This document shows positions 14,881 to 21,984 of a stretch of 34,815 nucleotides of DNA, piece by piece. Origin of the DNA: Bacteroides sp. (GTDB lineage: Bacteria; Bacteroidota; Bacteroidia; Bacteroidales; Muribaculaceae); assembly GCA_014802175.1 (NCBI GenBank), contig JAAVCU010000017.1, forward strand, positions 1 to 34,815, written 5' to 3'. The translations under genes were made by a program, and so were the position numbers. How positions within the stretch are numbered: position 1 is the first letter of the stretch; each line of letters starts with the position of its first letter. Below the pieces are notes generated by a model, which saw nothing but the letters and a program-made list of their open reading frames with translations, did no database searches and was not told the DNA's origin.

Positions 14881-15969
14881 TTAGAACCGCACTCCGGCAC
14901 TGATCTGGAGATTCTCTACCGAAGAGAGGAATGAATAGCTGCCGGAATTGTACCAGTTGCCGTCGAGTTTGCCGATGGCGCAGATAAAGAAGTCTCCGAG
15001 ATTGTAGGTGAGCGATGATTGTCCTTTCAGTGTCAGAGCCACCAGCTTATTGCTTTTCTCAACCGAATCCTCGTAAGAGTGGGTGTAACCTACGCCGGGG
15101 AATGCCGATATGTTGAACAGCAGATGTCTGTTGAGCACCCAGTTGAAACTGTAGCCACCCATCAGGCAGTAGGAATTGTAATGAAAACGATAGCTCTGCG
15201 GCGGTTTGTTCAGATATGGTTTCAGCTCCTCGGGAATCTTGTTGAGGTTCATATTGATGTCGGTGTTGTTATAATTGAACCCGATGATTGCCGAGCCGGC
15301 GCTCTTTTTCTGGAATTTCGAGAAGTTATAAGCCGCTCCCATTGAGAACTTCTTGTTGTTGAAGAAGAAATAGCCGTTTACACCGATGGTTTTCTGCGTG
15401 GCTCCGGAGAATGCCTTTTTTACGAGTCGTCCGCTGTTATAGTTTCCGAATGTACGTATGAAAGTGTCGCCGGTGTTCTCCCAATAATGCCCTTCGATAT
15501 TGAATCGTGCGCAGTTGAAGTTGAATTCCAGTTTCTTATGGTTGGAGGGTTTGTTGCCGATGATGTTGGTCATATCTAATGAGTATCCCACGGATACAGC
15601 CATATATTGCAGGTATCCTCCCAAGTTGCAGTAGGGGTCGCTCATCATTCGGATAGGCATCTCGCGCCCGATGTTGAGGTAATAAGAGTCTACCCAGTTG
15701 TCGGAGGTGATTCGCGCCTTCCAGCGTCGGCCGGTGCCCACGACGTAAGTGGTGTCGTAAGAGTTGAACGTATGGTCTGCCCAATTGTAGACATCGATGC
15801 AGAAGCCGAGAAAACGAGGATATTCCACGCTCTTGTCCGATAACTTCAACTGACCTTTCTTCAGCAGATGCCACCAGTTGCGGTCAGACACGGTGTCTGT
15901 CTTCTCTATGGCTTGAGCACACAGTGAACTTATGAGAATCAGCAATATGGGTATCAGACGTTTGTTCAT
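14881..15969 (-). CDS. DUF4421-family outer-membrane protein
   Basis: From ATG 15969 the 362-residue product begins with a clean signal peptide (MNKRLIPILLILISSLCAQA, 1-20). A conserved segment follows (SYYLNIGREMPIRMMSDPYC, then LGGYLQYMAVSVGYSLDMTN), with a series of amphipathic strands ending LQISAGVRF, a terminal aromatic residue as in beta-barrels. The pattern matches DUF4421 from memory. An earlier in-frame ATG at 16059 lies inside mltG and would destroy the signal peptide. The gene follows mltG by 25 nt, so they probably share a transcript. Function is unknown; it is likely a surface barrel. Confidence 0.82.
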   Translation of the reverse strand: MNKRLIPILLILISSLCAQAIEKTDTVSDRNWWHLLKKGQLKLSDKSVEYPRFLGFCIDVYNWADHTFNSYDTTYVVGTGRRWKARITSDNWVDSYYLNIGREMPIRMMSDPYCNLGGYLQYMAVSVGYSLDMTNIIGNKPSNHKKLEFNFNCARFNIEGHYWENTGDTFIRTFGNYNSGRLVKKAFSGATQKTIGVNGYFFFNNKKFSMGAAYNFSKFQKKSAGSAIIGFNYNNTDINMNLNKIPEELKPYLNKPPQSYRFHYNSYCLMGGYSFNWVLNRHLLFNISAFPGVGYTHSYEDSVEKSNKLVALTLKGQSSLTYNLGDFFICAIGKLDGNWYNSGSYSFLSSVENLQISAGVRF

Positions 15970-15994
15970 ATTGAAAAAGCATAACTGAATGAAG

Positions 15995-17044
15995 CTACAG
16001 GATTCCTCTTTCGTTGAGTGCCTTGCGGTATCGTTTGGCGTTCTGCGAATGCTCGGCAAATGAGACCGCGAAATTATGCGTGCCGGAGAAATCCTCCTTC
16101 GCGCACATATAGAGATAATCGTTGGGCGCTGAGTTCAGGAACGCGTCAAGAGTGGCGCGTGAGGTGCTCCGTATCGGTCCGGGGGGCAAACCGGCGTGCA
16201 TGTATGTGTTGTAGGGTGAATTGACTTTAAGATGTTCACCTTTCACTCGTCGGATTGTAAAGTCGTTGAGGGCAAACCTGACCGTTGGGTCCGACTGAAG
16301 CCGCATCCCTTTCTTGAGGCGGTTTAGATAGAGCCTGGCGATTGTGCCTTTTTCTGAGAGTGCGTTTGTTTCTTCGTCGGCAAGCGAGGCTATGATCATG
16401 GCATCGGCCGGCGTTATCCCCAACTCAGCTGCTTTCTTGCTGTTTTCGGTCTCATACCAATAGTTGAGGTAGTTTTTACCGATTTTGTTTATGAGTTCTT
16501 CGGGCGATGCACTCCAGTAGACTTCGTAGGTGTCATCTAAGAACAGAGCCAATGCCTGTGATGGTTGCAGACCATAGGCGCGGAGATTCTCGGGATCCGC
16601 GAGATAAGCCTTGAGGGAATCGGCAGGAAAGTCGAGACGTGAGGCAATGCGTTCGCAAAGGAGATCGAGGCTCCGGAAACCGTTCACTGTCAGCTTCACC
16701 GGGGTCTGCCCACCATAACCGAGGCGGCGGAAGGCGTTGAGAGCGTTGGTGCCGGCAGGGATGGCGTAGGATCCGTGACGTTTGCTGAAATCCACATTCT
16801 TGATTTTTGACAATCGCATCACGCGTCCGGCAAAAGTCTTGCCGTAATATTTTGTAAGAGAATCGGTGACGTTCTGCTCGGTGGCGTTTGCCGGTATGCG
16901 TATTGTGGCGTCGGCGGCTGTCCGCGAGAATAAGAGGGGATATAGGAATATGAGGAGGATTATAATAAACAACGTCAACCCCAAAAGGATGTAAAGCATC
17001 CTTTTGGGGAGTCGTTTATGTACTTGTTTCTTTTTTGCAGACAT
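15995..17044 (-). CDS. mltG: Endolytic transglycosylase MltG
   Basis: MltG cuts nascent glycan strands at the inner membrane and so helps set glycan length. The 349-residue protein has a cytoplasmic basic N-terminus, one membrane helix (about 17-38), a LysM-like region, and the YceG catalytic domain with NRLKKGMRLQSDPTVRFAL, SPYNTYMHAGLPPGPIR and CAKEDFSGTHNFAVSF, the last two being diagnostic. The active-site helix reads ASLADEET (219-226), where relatives usually read SIVEKET or SIVEEET, so the first acidic residue of that motif is Asp223. The gene follows hpf by 16 nt. Function is confident; the motif change deserves a look. Confidence 0.95.
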   Translation of the reverse strand: MSAKKKQVHKRLPKRMLYILLGLTLFIIILLIFLYPLLFSRTAADATIRIPANATEQNVTDSLTKYYGKTFAGRVMRLSKIKNVDFSKRHGSYAIPAGTNALNAFRRLGYGGQTPVKLTVNGFRSLDLLCERIASRLDFPADSLKAYLADPENLRAYGLQPSQALALFLDDTYEVYWSASPEELINKIGKNYLNYWYETENSKKAAELGITPADAMIIASLADEETNALSEKGTIARLYLNRLKKGMRLQSDPTVRFALNDFTIRRVKGEHLKVNSPYNTYMHAGLPPGPIRSTSRATLDAFLNSAPNDYLYMCAKEDFSGTHNFAVSFAEHSQNAKRYRKALNERGIL

Positions 17045-17060
17045 TTGCAGGTCTTATGAT

Positions 17061-17351
17061 TTATCTCTCTTTGATCTTCTCCAGCTGGGGCTCAAGAGCG
17101 CGCAGACAAAGGTCGATGGCCTCTTCAAATGTGTCGGCGGTCTTGGATGCGAAGAGATCGGGACTCTGCGGTACGATAAGTTTCACCTGTGCCTCCTTGT
17201 TCATAGCTGTTTCCGGTTTCACTACCTTCAAAGACACATCTGCGTCTGCGATAGATTCAAAACGGCGTGCAAGTTTGTCGATTTTTTTATTGATAAAGGC
17301 AACGAGATTTTCTGATGCGTCGAAGTGGATTGCTTTGATTGTTGCTTCCAT
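17061..17351 (-). CDS. hpf: Ribosome hibernation promoting factor, short form
   Basis: HPF/RaiA-type proteins bind the decoding centre and stabilise inactive ribosomes in stationary phase. This 96-residue protein has the beta-alpha-beta-beta-beta-alpha layout: IKAIHFDASENLVAFINKKI, then DVSLKVV, AQVKLIVP and the C-terminal helix DTFEEAIDLCLRALEPQLEK. It lacks the extra dimerisation domain of long HPF. It lies 123 nt from the recombinase gene with a possible promoter of its own (TATATTTG at 17401-17394, minus strand) and is followed within 16 nt by mltG. Confidence 0.9.
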   Translation of the reverse strand: MEATIKAIHFDASENLVAFINKKIDKLARRFESIADADVSLKVVKPETAMNKEAQVKLIVPQSPDLFASKTADTFEEAIDLCLRALEPQLEKIKER

Positions 17352-17393
17352 AATCTTAATGATTTAAGTTAATAATGCAGAGGAGTGAGTTCA

Positions 17394-17401
17394 CAAATAT
17401 A
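17394..17401 (-). promoter_or_regulatory. Possible -7 box for hpf-mltG
   Basis: TATATTTG on the minus strand fits TAnnTTTG, about 43 nt before the hpf ATG at 17351. The expected TTTG at -33 is not convincing, so the promoter is tentative. Confidence 0.35.
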
Positions 17402-17474
17402 AACAAAAAAATCGGCAATAAGGTTAAGCGGGACGGTAATTTTTGTTCTGTTGTGCGCATTTTTGGTTACCCGT

Positions 17475-18371
17475 CTATTCTTTGCCGGAATCGGGGTGGG
17501 AGCGTGGGTGCGCTGAGTTATAGGCTTTTTTGAGTTCGGCAAATGAGAGGTGGGTGTAGATTTGCGTAGTGGAAAGCGAGGAGTGTCCGAGAAATTCCTT
17601 TACGGAGTCGAGCGACGCGCCGTTGTTGAGCATGGCTGTGGCGAATGTGTGGCGCAGCACGTGCGGACTCTTTCGCATTGCTGATGATGAAGCGAGGGCT
17701 TCGCGGACGATGCCATAGATTGCGCTGCGGCTCAGTGCACCGCTTGGTCCGGCAATCAGCGGGCGCGGTGTCGGCAGGTCGGGATAGCGGTTGTCTCTGA
17801 TGCTTTGCCAGTGGCGTATCTCTTCGAGAAGTTCCGGCGGAAGAGGGATGTTGCGCTGTTTTGAGCGTTTACCGAGCACTTTCACCTCTTTTAATGAGAA
17901 ATCGATGTCGGCATCGGTTATGGTGCGCAATTCTTCGCGACGAATTCCGGTGGAGTAGAGCAGCAGCATCACTATGTGGTTTCGCACGGAGTGGAAATCG
18001 TCGGGGTTGTAGTTAGCTACGATCTCCTCTATTTCGCTCTCCTTCACAAATTCCGGAAGATGTTTGGGTGCCTTTGCAAGTGTGACGTCGGCAGCGGGGT
18101 TGGATTTGATTGCGCTGCGTTTGAGCAGGAAGCGGAAATATGCCCGCAGGCTCTGGGTCTTGCGCCTTAATGTGAGTGGCGATTCGTGGTGGGCGATTGA
18201 GGTGAGCCATGCTCGGATGTCGCCGGTGGTTACGGATCCGGGATCGAACACGGATGCTGGACCCGATGCCGATACCCATTCCATGAATTGGCGAATGTCG
18301 CGGCAGTAGGCCTCCACCGTGTGGGGGCTCCGGTTCAGCTCATAGCGCATATATTTCTCAAATTCTTCCAC
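17475..18371 (-). CDS. Tyrosine recombinase of the XerC/XerD type
   Basis: The 298-residue enzyme has an N-terminal SAM-like core-binding domain (about 1-85, YMRYELNRSPHTVEAYCRDI) and a catalytic domain with all expected residues: R144 (STGIRREEL), K168, H237 and R240 (HVLRHTFATAML), H263 (LGHSSLSTTQ) and nucleophile Y272 (QIYTH). Length and motifs fit a chromosome-dimer-resolving Xer rather than a phage integrase, as does the setting between rpsU and hpf, a housekeeping neighbourhood in Bacteroidales. Translation starts at GTG 18371, because a stop lies three codons upstream and the family N-terminus starts here. Whether it is XerC or XerD cannot be settled. Confidence 0.93.
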   Translation of the reverse strand: MEEFEKYMRYELNRSPHTVEAYCRDIRQFMEWVSASGPASVFDPGSVTTGDIRAWLTSIAHHESPLTLRRKTQSLRAYFRFLLKRSAIKSNPAADVTLAKAPKHLPEFVKESEIEEIVANYNPDDFHSVRNHIVMLLLYSTGIRREELRTITDADIDFSLKEVKVLGKRSKQRNIPLPPELLEEIRHWQSIRDNRYPDLPTPRPLIAGPSGALSRSAIYGIVREALASSSAMRKSPHVLRHTFATAMLNNGASLDSVKEFLGHSSLSTTQIYTHLSFAELKKAYNSAHPRSHPDSGKE

Positions 18372-18412
18372 GGACGTTTAGTTGATAGATTCTTAGGGTG
18401 ATAAATGCACAA

Positions 18413-18450
18413 CAATTCAGCGCAGGCTGCGGTGAGCTTACGCTGAATTG
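18413..18450 (-). other. Hairpin between rpsU and the xer gene
   Basis: CAATTCAGCG (18413-18422) and CGCTGAATTG (18441-18450) pair perfectly, with inner pairing of AGGCT and AGCTT. No T run follows, so it is probably an attenuating or processing hairpin that lowers xer expression relative to rpsU. Confidence 0.5.
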
Positions 18451-18478
18451 TAGTATTTGTGCAGATAAAAGTGGCTTT

Positions 18479-18670
18479 TTACTGCTCAGCCTGACGAAGC
18501 GCCTGAACGTAAACTGCCTTCATCATCTTCTTGCGATTAGTCACAGAAGGTTTTTCGAAAGCCTGACGTGAACGAAGCTCCTTTACGATGCCTGTTCTTT
18601 CGAATTTACGTTTGAACTTCTTGAGTGCTTTCTCGATGTTTTCGCCTTCTTTTACTGGTACGATAATCAT
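18479..18670 (-). CDS. rpsU: 30S ribosomal protein bS21
   Basis: bS21 binds near the 3' end of 16S rRNA. The 63-residue product starts MIIVPVKEGENIEKALKKFK and has the basic helical tail typical of the family. In Bacteroidota bS21 helps mask the anti-Shine-Dalgarno sequence, and rpsU of Flavobacterium is reported to be autoregulated through its own Shine-Dalgarno. Here no GGAGG lies next to the ATG, but one sits about 45 nt upstream in a hairpin. The gene has its own strong promoter. Confidence 0.96.
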   Translation of the reverse strand: MIIVPVKEGENIEKALKKFKRKFERTGIVKELRSRQAFEKPSVTNRKKMMKAVYVQALRQAEQ

Positions 18671-18714
18671 GTTTTTGTCTTGTTTATTTTTTGTAATTCT
18701 AATTATTTGAGCTT

Positions 18715-18731
18715 GCCTCCGGAGGGCAACA
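18715..18731 (-). promoter_or_regulatory. GC-rich hairpin with GGAGG in the rpsU leader
   Basis: TTGCCTCCGGAGGGCAA is almost palindromic and sits in the otherwise AT-rich rpsU leader. In the mRNA it contains GGAGG, the anti-anti-SD core, but about 45 nt from the ATG, too far for ordinary initiation unless the leader folds. Confidence 0.45.
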
Positions 18732-18758
18732 TGCAGGCCCCGGTGACATAATGCGTTG

Positions 18759-18789
18759 CAAAATTATATATTCTTCCAAATATGACAAA
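18759..18789 (-). promoter_or_regulatory. rpsU promoter
   Basis: On the minus strand TTTG (18789-18786) and TAATTTTG (18766-18759) are separated by 19 nt. The leader to the ATG at 18670 would be about 80 nt and includes the GC-rich hairpin. Confidence 0.65.
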
Positions 18790-18900
18790 ATTTTTTGCAA
18801 ACTTTTCTTCAATTTTTAACACCCTGAGCCCATTTTTATTTCTAAAACCGGGATTTTTCTCAATTTTATAGTGAAAATGGGGTTGAGAGTGTGTCTACTT

Positions 18901-19440
18901 TTATGCTTTCTCTTCGGTGGCGGCTTCCTCGTCATACCATTTGGAGTACATGAGGTAGTTTTTGGCAATTCCTACGTTTAGGTCTTTTGCTTTTTCGGGT
19001 TCCACCATCTTTACGAATTTGGCGGGTGCGCCTGCCCACATCTCGTGCGGACCGATCTTGGTGCGGCTGAGCACTACCGAGCCGGCGGCTACAAGTGCGC
19101 CTTCGCCTACTTCTGCGTCGTCCATCACTACGGATCCCATGCCGATGAGGGCATAGTCGCGAATCTTCGCGCCGTGGATCACTACGTTATGACCGATGGA
19201 TACGTCGTCACCGATCTCGATAGTAGATTTCTGGTAGAGTGTGTGAAGCACACTTCCATCCTGGATGTTTACACGGTTTCCGATGCGGATGGAGTTGACG
19301 TCGCCGCGCAATACGGTGCTGTACCAGATGCTGCATTCGTTGCCGATGACAACATCGCCGATGATTACCGCGTTTTCGGCAAGAAAGCAATCTTCGCCGA
19401 TCTCAGGGACAAATCCCCTGACAGGTCTAATTAGAGCCAT
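18901..19440 (-). CDS. Gamma-class carbonic anhydrase family protein
   Basis: The 179-residue chain is a left-handed beta-helix of hexapeptide repeats (IGDVVIGNECSIWY, IEIGDDVSIGHNVVIHGAKI) with the zinc histidines of the class at H66, H84 and H89; the spacing of the last two (H-x4-H) is as expected. Such proteins hydrate CO2, although many YrdA/CaiE-like members have no shown activity, and the proton-shuttle loop is absent here. A C-terminal helix follows (VEPEKAKDLNVGIAKNYLMY). It is encoded downstream of the aminopeptidase gene across a 75-nt spacer with three ATTAATC repeats, possibly one transcript. Confidence 0.9.
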   Translation of the reverse strand: MALIRPVRGFVPEIGEDCFLAENAVIIGDVVIGNECSIWYSTVLRGDVNSIRIGNRVNIQDGSVLHTLYQKSTIEIGDDVSIGHNVVIHGAKIRDYALIGMGSVVMDDAEVGEGALVAAGSVVLSRTKIGPHEMWAGAPAKFVKMVEPEKAKDLNVGIAKNYLMYSKWYDEEAATEEKA

Positions 19441-19515
19441 ATATTTTAGTTCTCAGTTATCAGATTTCAGACTGTGGTTGTATCCGAAAATCATTAATCA
19501 TTAATCATTAATTAC

Positions 19516-21303
19516 TCAGATTGTTGCGCATTTCTCCGCCAGCCATTTCTGCTCTTCGGGGGCGAGGAGCGGTGAGAGCTCCGTGAGCACTCGTGCATGG
19601 TAGGTGTTGATCCAATCGATCTCCTCTTTTGTGAGTATGGCGCGCTCTATGAGTCGTGCATCGTAGGGGAAGAGGGTGAGGGTCTCGAAGTTGTAGAAGT
19701 CTCCGAAGTCGGTGGTCTCAAGATAGCGTGTGGCTATCAGGTTCTCGATGCGGATGCCATATTTCCCTTCGATGTAGATGCCCGGCTCATCACTGGTGAT
19801 CATACCCGGTTCCAAGGGGGTGGGAACATCGTTGAGTCGGATGCTCTGCGGTCCTTCGTGGCAGTTGATGAAGAAGCCCACGCCGTGACCTGTGCCGTGG
19901 TAGTAAGCTTTCCCCTCATTCCAGAGGAACTGACGTGCGAGTGCGTCGAGCTGTCCGCCGCGTGTGCCTTTGGGGAAGATGGCGCGGGCAAGAGCGATGT
20001 GTCCTTTGAGCACGAGGGTGTAATCGTGGATCTCCTCCGCTGTAGGTGTGCCTAAACCTATGGTGCGTGTGATGTCGGTAGTGCCGTAGGTGTACTGGCC
20101 GCCGGAGTCAACGAGCAGCAGGCCGTCGCCGGTTACGGGCACATCCGTTTGTTCGTTGGCTTCGTAGTGTACGATGGCGCCGTGTGCATTCCATCCCAAG
20201 ATAGGGGAGAAGCTTTCGTCTACACACGACGGATCGGCAAGACGAAGGGCGCGGAGTCGTTTGCCAAGCTCTACTTCGGTGAGTGTGCCCGTGGGGTACT
20301 CCTTCTCTACCATCATGAAGAAACGGGTCAGAGCCACGCCATCTTTCAGCATTGCCGTGTGTACGTTCTGAAGCATGGTGTCGTTCTTTACGCTCTTGAG
20401 TTTGGCAACATTTGCACCTCCGAATACAGGTGTGCATCCGATGTTGTCATAAAGTCCGCGTGAAGTTTTCTCCGGATCTATCAGTAGTCGGGTCTCTTTG
20501 GGGAGTGACTTCACAAATTCCAATACCGAATCATAAGGTTTGACCTCGATATTATATTTGGCAAGGTGGTCGGCCACCTCCTTGCTGATCTTCTCCTGGT
20601 CGATGAAAAGTATGCGCTTGCTGTCGTCGACATAGAGATATGCTACAAAAATCGGTGAGAAAGCGATGTCGCCGGCGGTTCGCACGTTGGTGGCCCAGGC
20701 AATGTCGTCGAGGGCTGAAAGCATCACGGCGTTGGCAAGCTCACCTTTTACTTCCGTCATCAGGCGCGACATCTTACTCTCTACGGTCTCGCCTACGATC
20801 TTCTCGTCGTGAACAAAAAGTTTGTTCTTGGGGCGCGAAGGGCGGTCGCTCCATATCTTGTCAAAAGGATTGAAATGGTCGTTGAACTTGATATTGTTGT
20901 CGGAAAGCTCCTGCTGAATGCGCTGAGCCTGCGAAATAGAGAAGGTCATGCCGTCGATGGCGACCGTTTGTCCGGCGTTGACGTGCTCCGTCACCCAGTC
21001 AACGAGATCCACAGCCTCCGGACCATCCTCTTTCATCATCTCGAAACCTGTGTCGCGCAGCTGGTCGGTAGCCTGGATGAAGTATCTTGAGTCTGTCCAT
21101 ACGTAAGCCTTGTCGGCAAGGACCACTGCTGTGCCGTTTGTGCCGTTCTCGGAAGCGAAGCCCGTAAGCCACTCACGACCGCGCCAGTGCATGGGGGGGA
21201 GTTCGCTCTGATGGGGGTCGGTGCCTGAAATTATGACGCAATCCACGTTCTCCTCTTTCATTACCTCCCGCAGCTTGGCGAGATATTCTGCATTCTTTTT
21301 CAT
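19516..21303 (-). CDS. Xaa-Pro aminopeptidase (aminopeptidase P, M24B)
   Basis: The enzyme removes N-terminal residues from X-Pro peptides using two divalent metals, in the cytoplasm. The 595-residue protein has two creatinase-like N-terminal domains (about 5-300), the pita-bread catalytic domain (about 310-530) and the C-terminal extension of the long eukaryote-like APP form. Metal ligands are visible at D399 (LLLVDSGGQYTYG), D410 (TTDITRT), H473 (YYHGTGHGVG), E506 (TSDEPGIY) and E520 (GIRIENL). No signal peptide is present. A 20-nt palindrome sits in its leader. Genes for Pro-rich peptide use are not adjacent. Confidence 0.95.
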   Translation of the reverse strand: MKKNAEYLAKLREVMKEENVDCVIISGTDPHQSELPPMHWRGREWLTGFASENGTNGTAVVLADKAYVWTDSRYFIQATDQLRDTGFEMMKEDGPEAVDLVDWVTEHVNAGQTVAIDGMTFSISQAQRIQQELSDNNIKFNDHFNPFDKIWSDRPSRPKNKLFVHDEKIVGETVESKMSRLMTEVKGELANAVMLSALDDIAWATNVRTAGDIAFSPIFVAYLYVDDSKRILFIDQEKISKEVADHLAKYNIEVKPYDSVLEFVKSLPKETRLLIDPEKTSRGLYDNIGCTPVFGGANVAKLKSVKNDTMLQNVHTAMLKDGVALTRFFMMVEKEYPTGTLTEVELGKRLRALRLADPSCVDESFSPILGWNAHGAIVHYEANEQTDVPVTGDGLLLVDSGGQYTYGTTDITRTIGLGTPTAEEIHDYTLVLKGHIALARAIFPKGTRGGQLDALARQFLWNEGKAYYHGTGHGVGFFINCHEGPQSIRLNDVPTPLEPGMITSDEPGIYIEGKYGIRIENLIATRYLETTDFGDFYNFETLTLFPYDARLIERAILTKEEIDWINTYHARVLTELSPLLAPEEQKWLAEKCATI

Positions 21304-21321
21304 ATTATATTGTAAATTTTT

Positions 21322-21341
21322 GAAGTTGTTTAAACAACTTC
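21322..21341. promoter_or_regulatory. Perfect 20-nt palindrome upstream of the aminopeptidase gene
   Basis: GAAGTTGTTTAAACAACTTC is fully self-complementary and lies 18 nt before the ATG at 21303. It could be an operator for a dimeric regulator or form a hairpin in the mRNA leader near the start codon. Confidence 0.5.
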
Positions 21342-21434
21342 TTTATTAGTCTATCTTCATTATAACAATAACGGAGGGGGAATCTTCCGCAAATATACTC
21401 AAAATTTGGTAAAATTGCATCACAAGGTGCAGCT

Positions 21435-21518
21435 ATGTTTGAAGAGTGGATTTCTCCGGATGTCGACGATATAGGTATGGAAAAAGTGAGGAAAAAATGT
21501 AAAGAATGGTCAAAATAG
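21435..21518 (+). CDS. Possible 27-aa ORF in the intergenic region
   Basis: ATG 21435 to TAG 21516-21518 encodes MFEEWISPDVDDIGMEKVRK plus seven more residues (KCKEWSK). The composition is protein-like and charged, with a possible amphipathic C-terminal helix. The promoter is weak (TAAAATTG near 21410 is one base off the -7 consensus) and no homologue can be checked here. It may be chance. Confidence 0.2.
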   Translation: MFEEWISPDVDDIGMEKVRKKCKEWSK

Positions 21519-21605
21519 ACTTAAAAAGGGGGTATATTTACCAATTTTAACATTTATTCACACAAAATTCAATGCATAAAACTGCCGATGAAAACAAAAA
21601 ATAAT

Positions 21606-21806
21606 TAACTTTGCATCACGAAAAGCCGGTAAAACCGGCAACAGCAAAGTAAGACAAGATGGCAAGTCAAAAAATCTTTTAAGTAATAGTGATATAAATT
21701 TGTAAGTTAGTGGTTGAGTAGGATAGTTGTTTGCTTGGGAAAGTAAGCTAAGTCTAAAAAATCACATCACGCCGGACAATTGTGAAATTGCCCGGCGTTG
21801 TTGGTT
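21606..21806 (+). ncRNA. Candidate small RNA with promoter and terminator
   Basis: A perfect -7 box (TAACTTTG, 21606-21613; the -33 element is weak) is followed by a 5' hairpin GCCGGT-AAA-ACCGGC (21625-21639). About 130 nt without a meaningful ORF come next, only a 7-codon frame, and then a strong hairpin at 21769-21798 (ACGCCGG/CCGGCGT, one mismatch, CAATT/AATTG, GTGA loop) with a moderately T-rich tail. A transcript of about 185 nt is implied. It does not match tmRNA, SRP RNA or RNase P by eye. It could also be an attenuator for the GlmU-type gene, but that gene has its own promoter downstream. Confidence 0.45.
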
Positions 21807-21821
21807 ATTAGCCCCACACTT

Positions 21822-21853
21822 ATTGCAGGATATCCGGAAAATGCTTAACTTTG
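21822..21853 (+). promoter_or_regulatory. Promoter of the GlmU-type gene
   Basis: TTG (21823-21825) and TAACTTTG (21846-21853) are separated by 20 nt. The leader of about 125 nt contains a 28-nt AT-rich repeat (21865-21892) and the perfect palindrome TATTCAGCTGAATA (21901-21914). Confidence 0.6.
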
Positions 21854-21864
21854 ACGCTCTAAGC

Positions 21865-21892
21865 AATTAATAATTAATGATTAATAATTAAT
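21865..21892. repeat. Dispersed 28-nt AT-rich repeat, copy 2
   Basis: Exact reverse complement of 14836-14863. As at the first copy, a CAGCTGAATA motif lies within about 20 nt (here inside TATTCAGCTGAATA, 21901-21914), so the shared unit may be larger than the AT tract. It falls in the transcribed leader of the GlmU-type gene. Confidence 0.7.
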
Positions 21893-21984
21893 GACCGGAC
21901 TATTCAGCTGAATACCAGATTATTTAATCGTCCAGTATATTAATTATTTATTCATTTAAACTTAAGTAAAATAATTATAGATAA

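Noticed and set aside
17475-18371. Phage or integron integrase
   Set aside because: Xer-type length and sequence, housekeeping neighbours, and no attachment sites or cassette genes nearby.
21606-21806. tmRNA or 6S RNA
   Set aside because: No tRNA-like ends or tag ORF for tmRNA, and the 5' and 3' ends do not pair into the long interrupted hairpin of 6S RNA.
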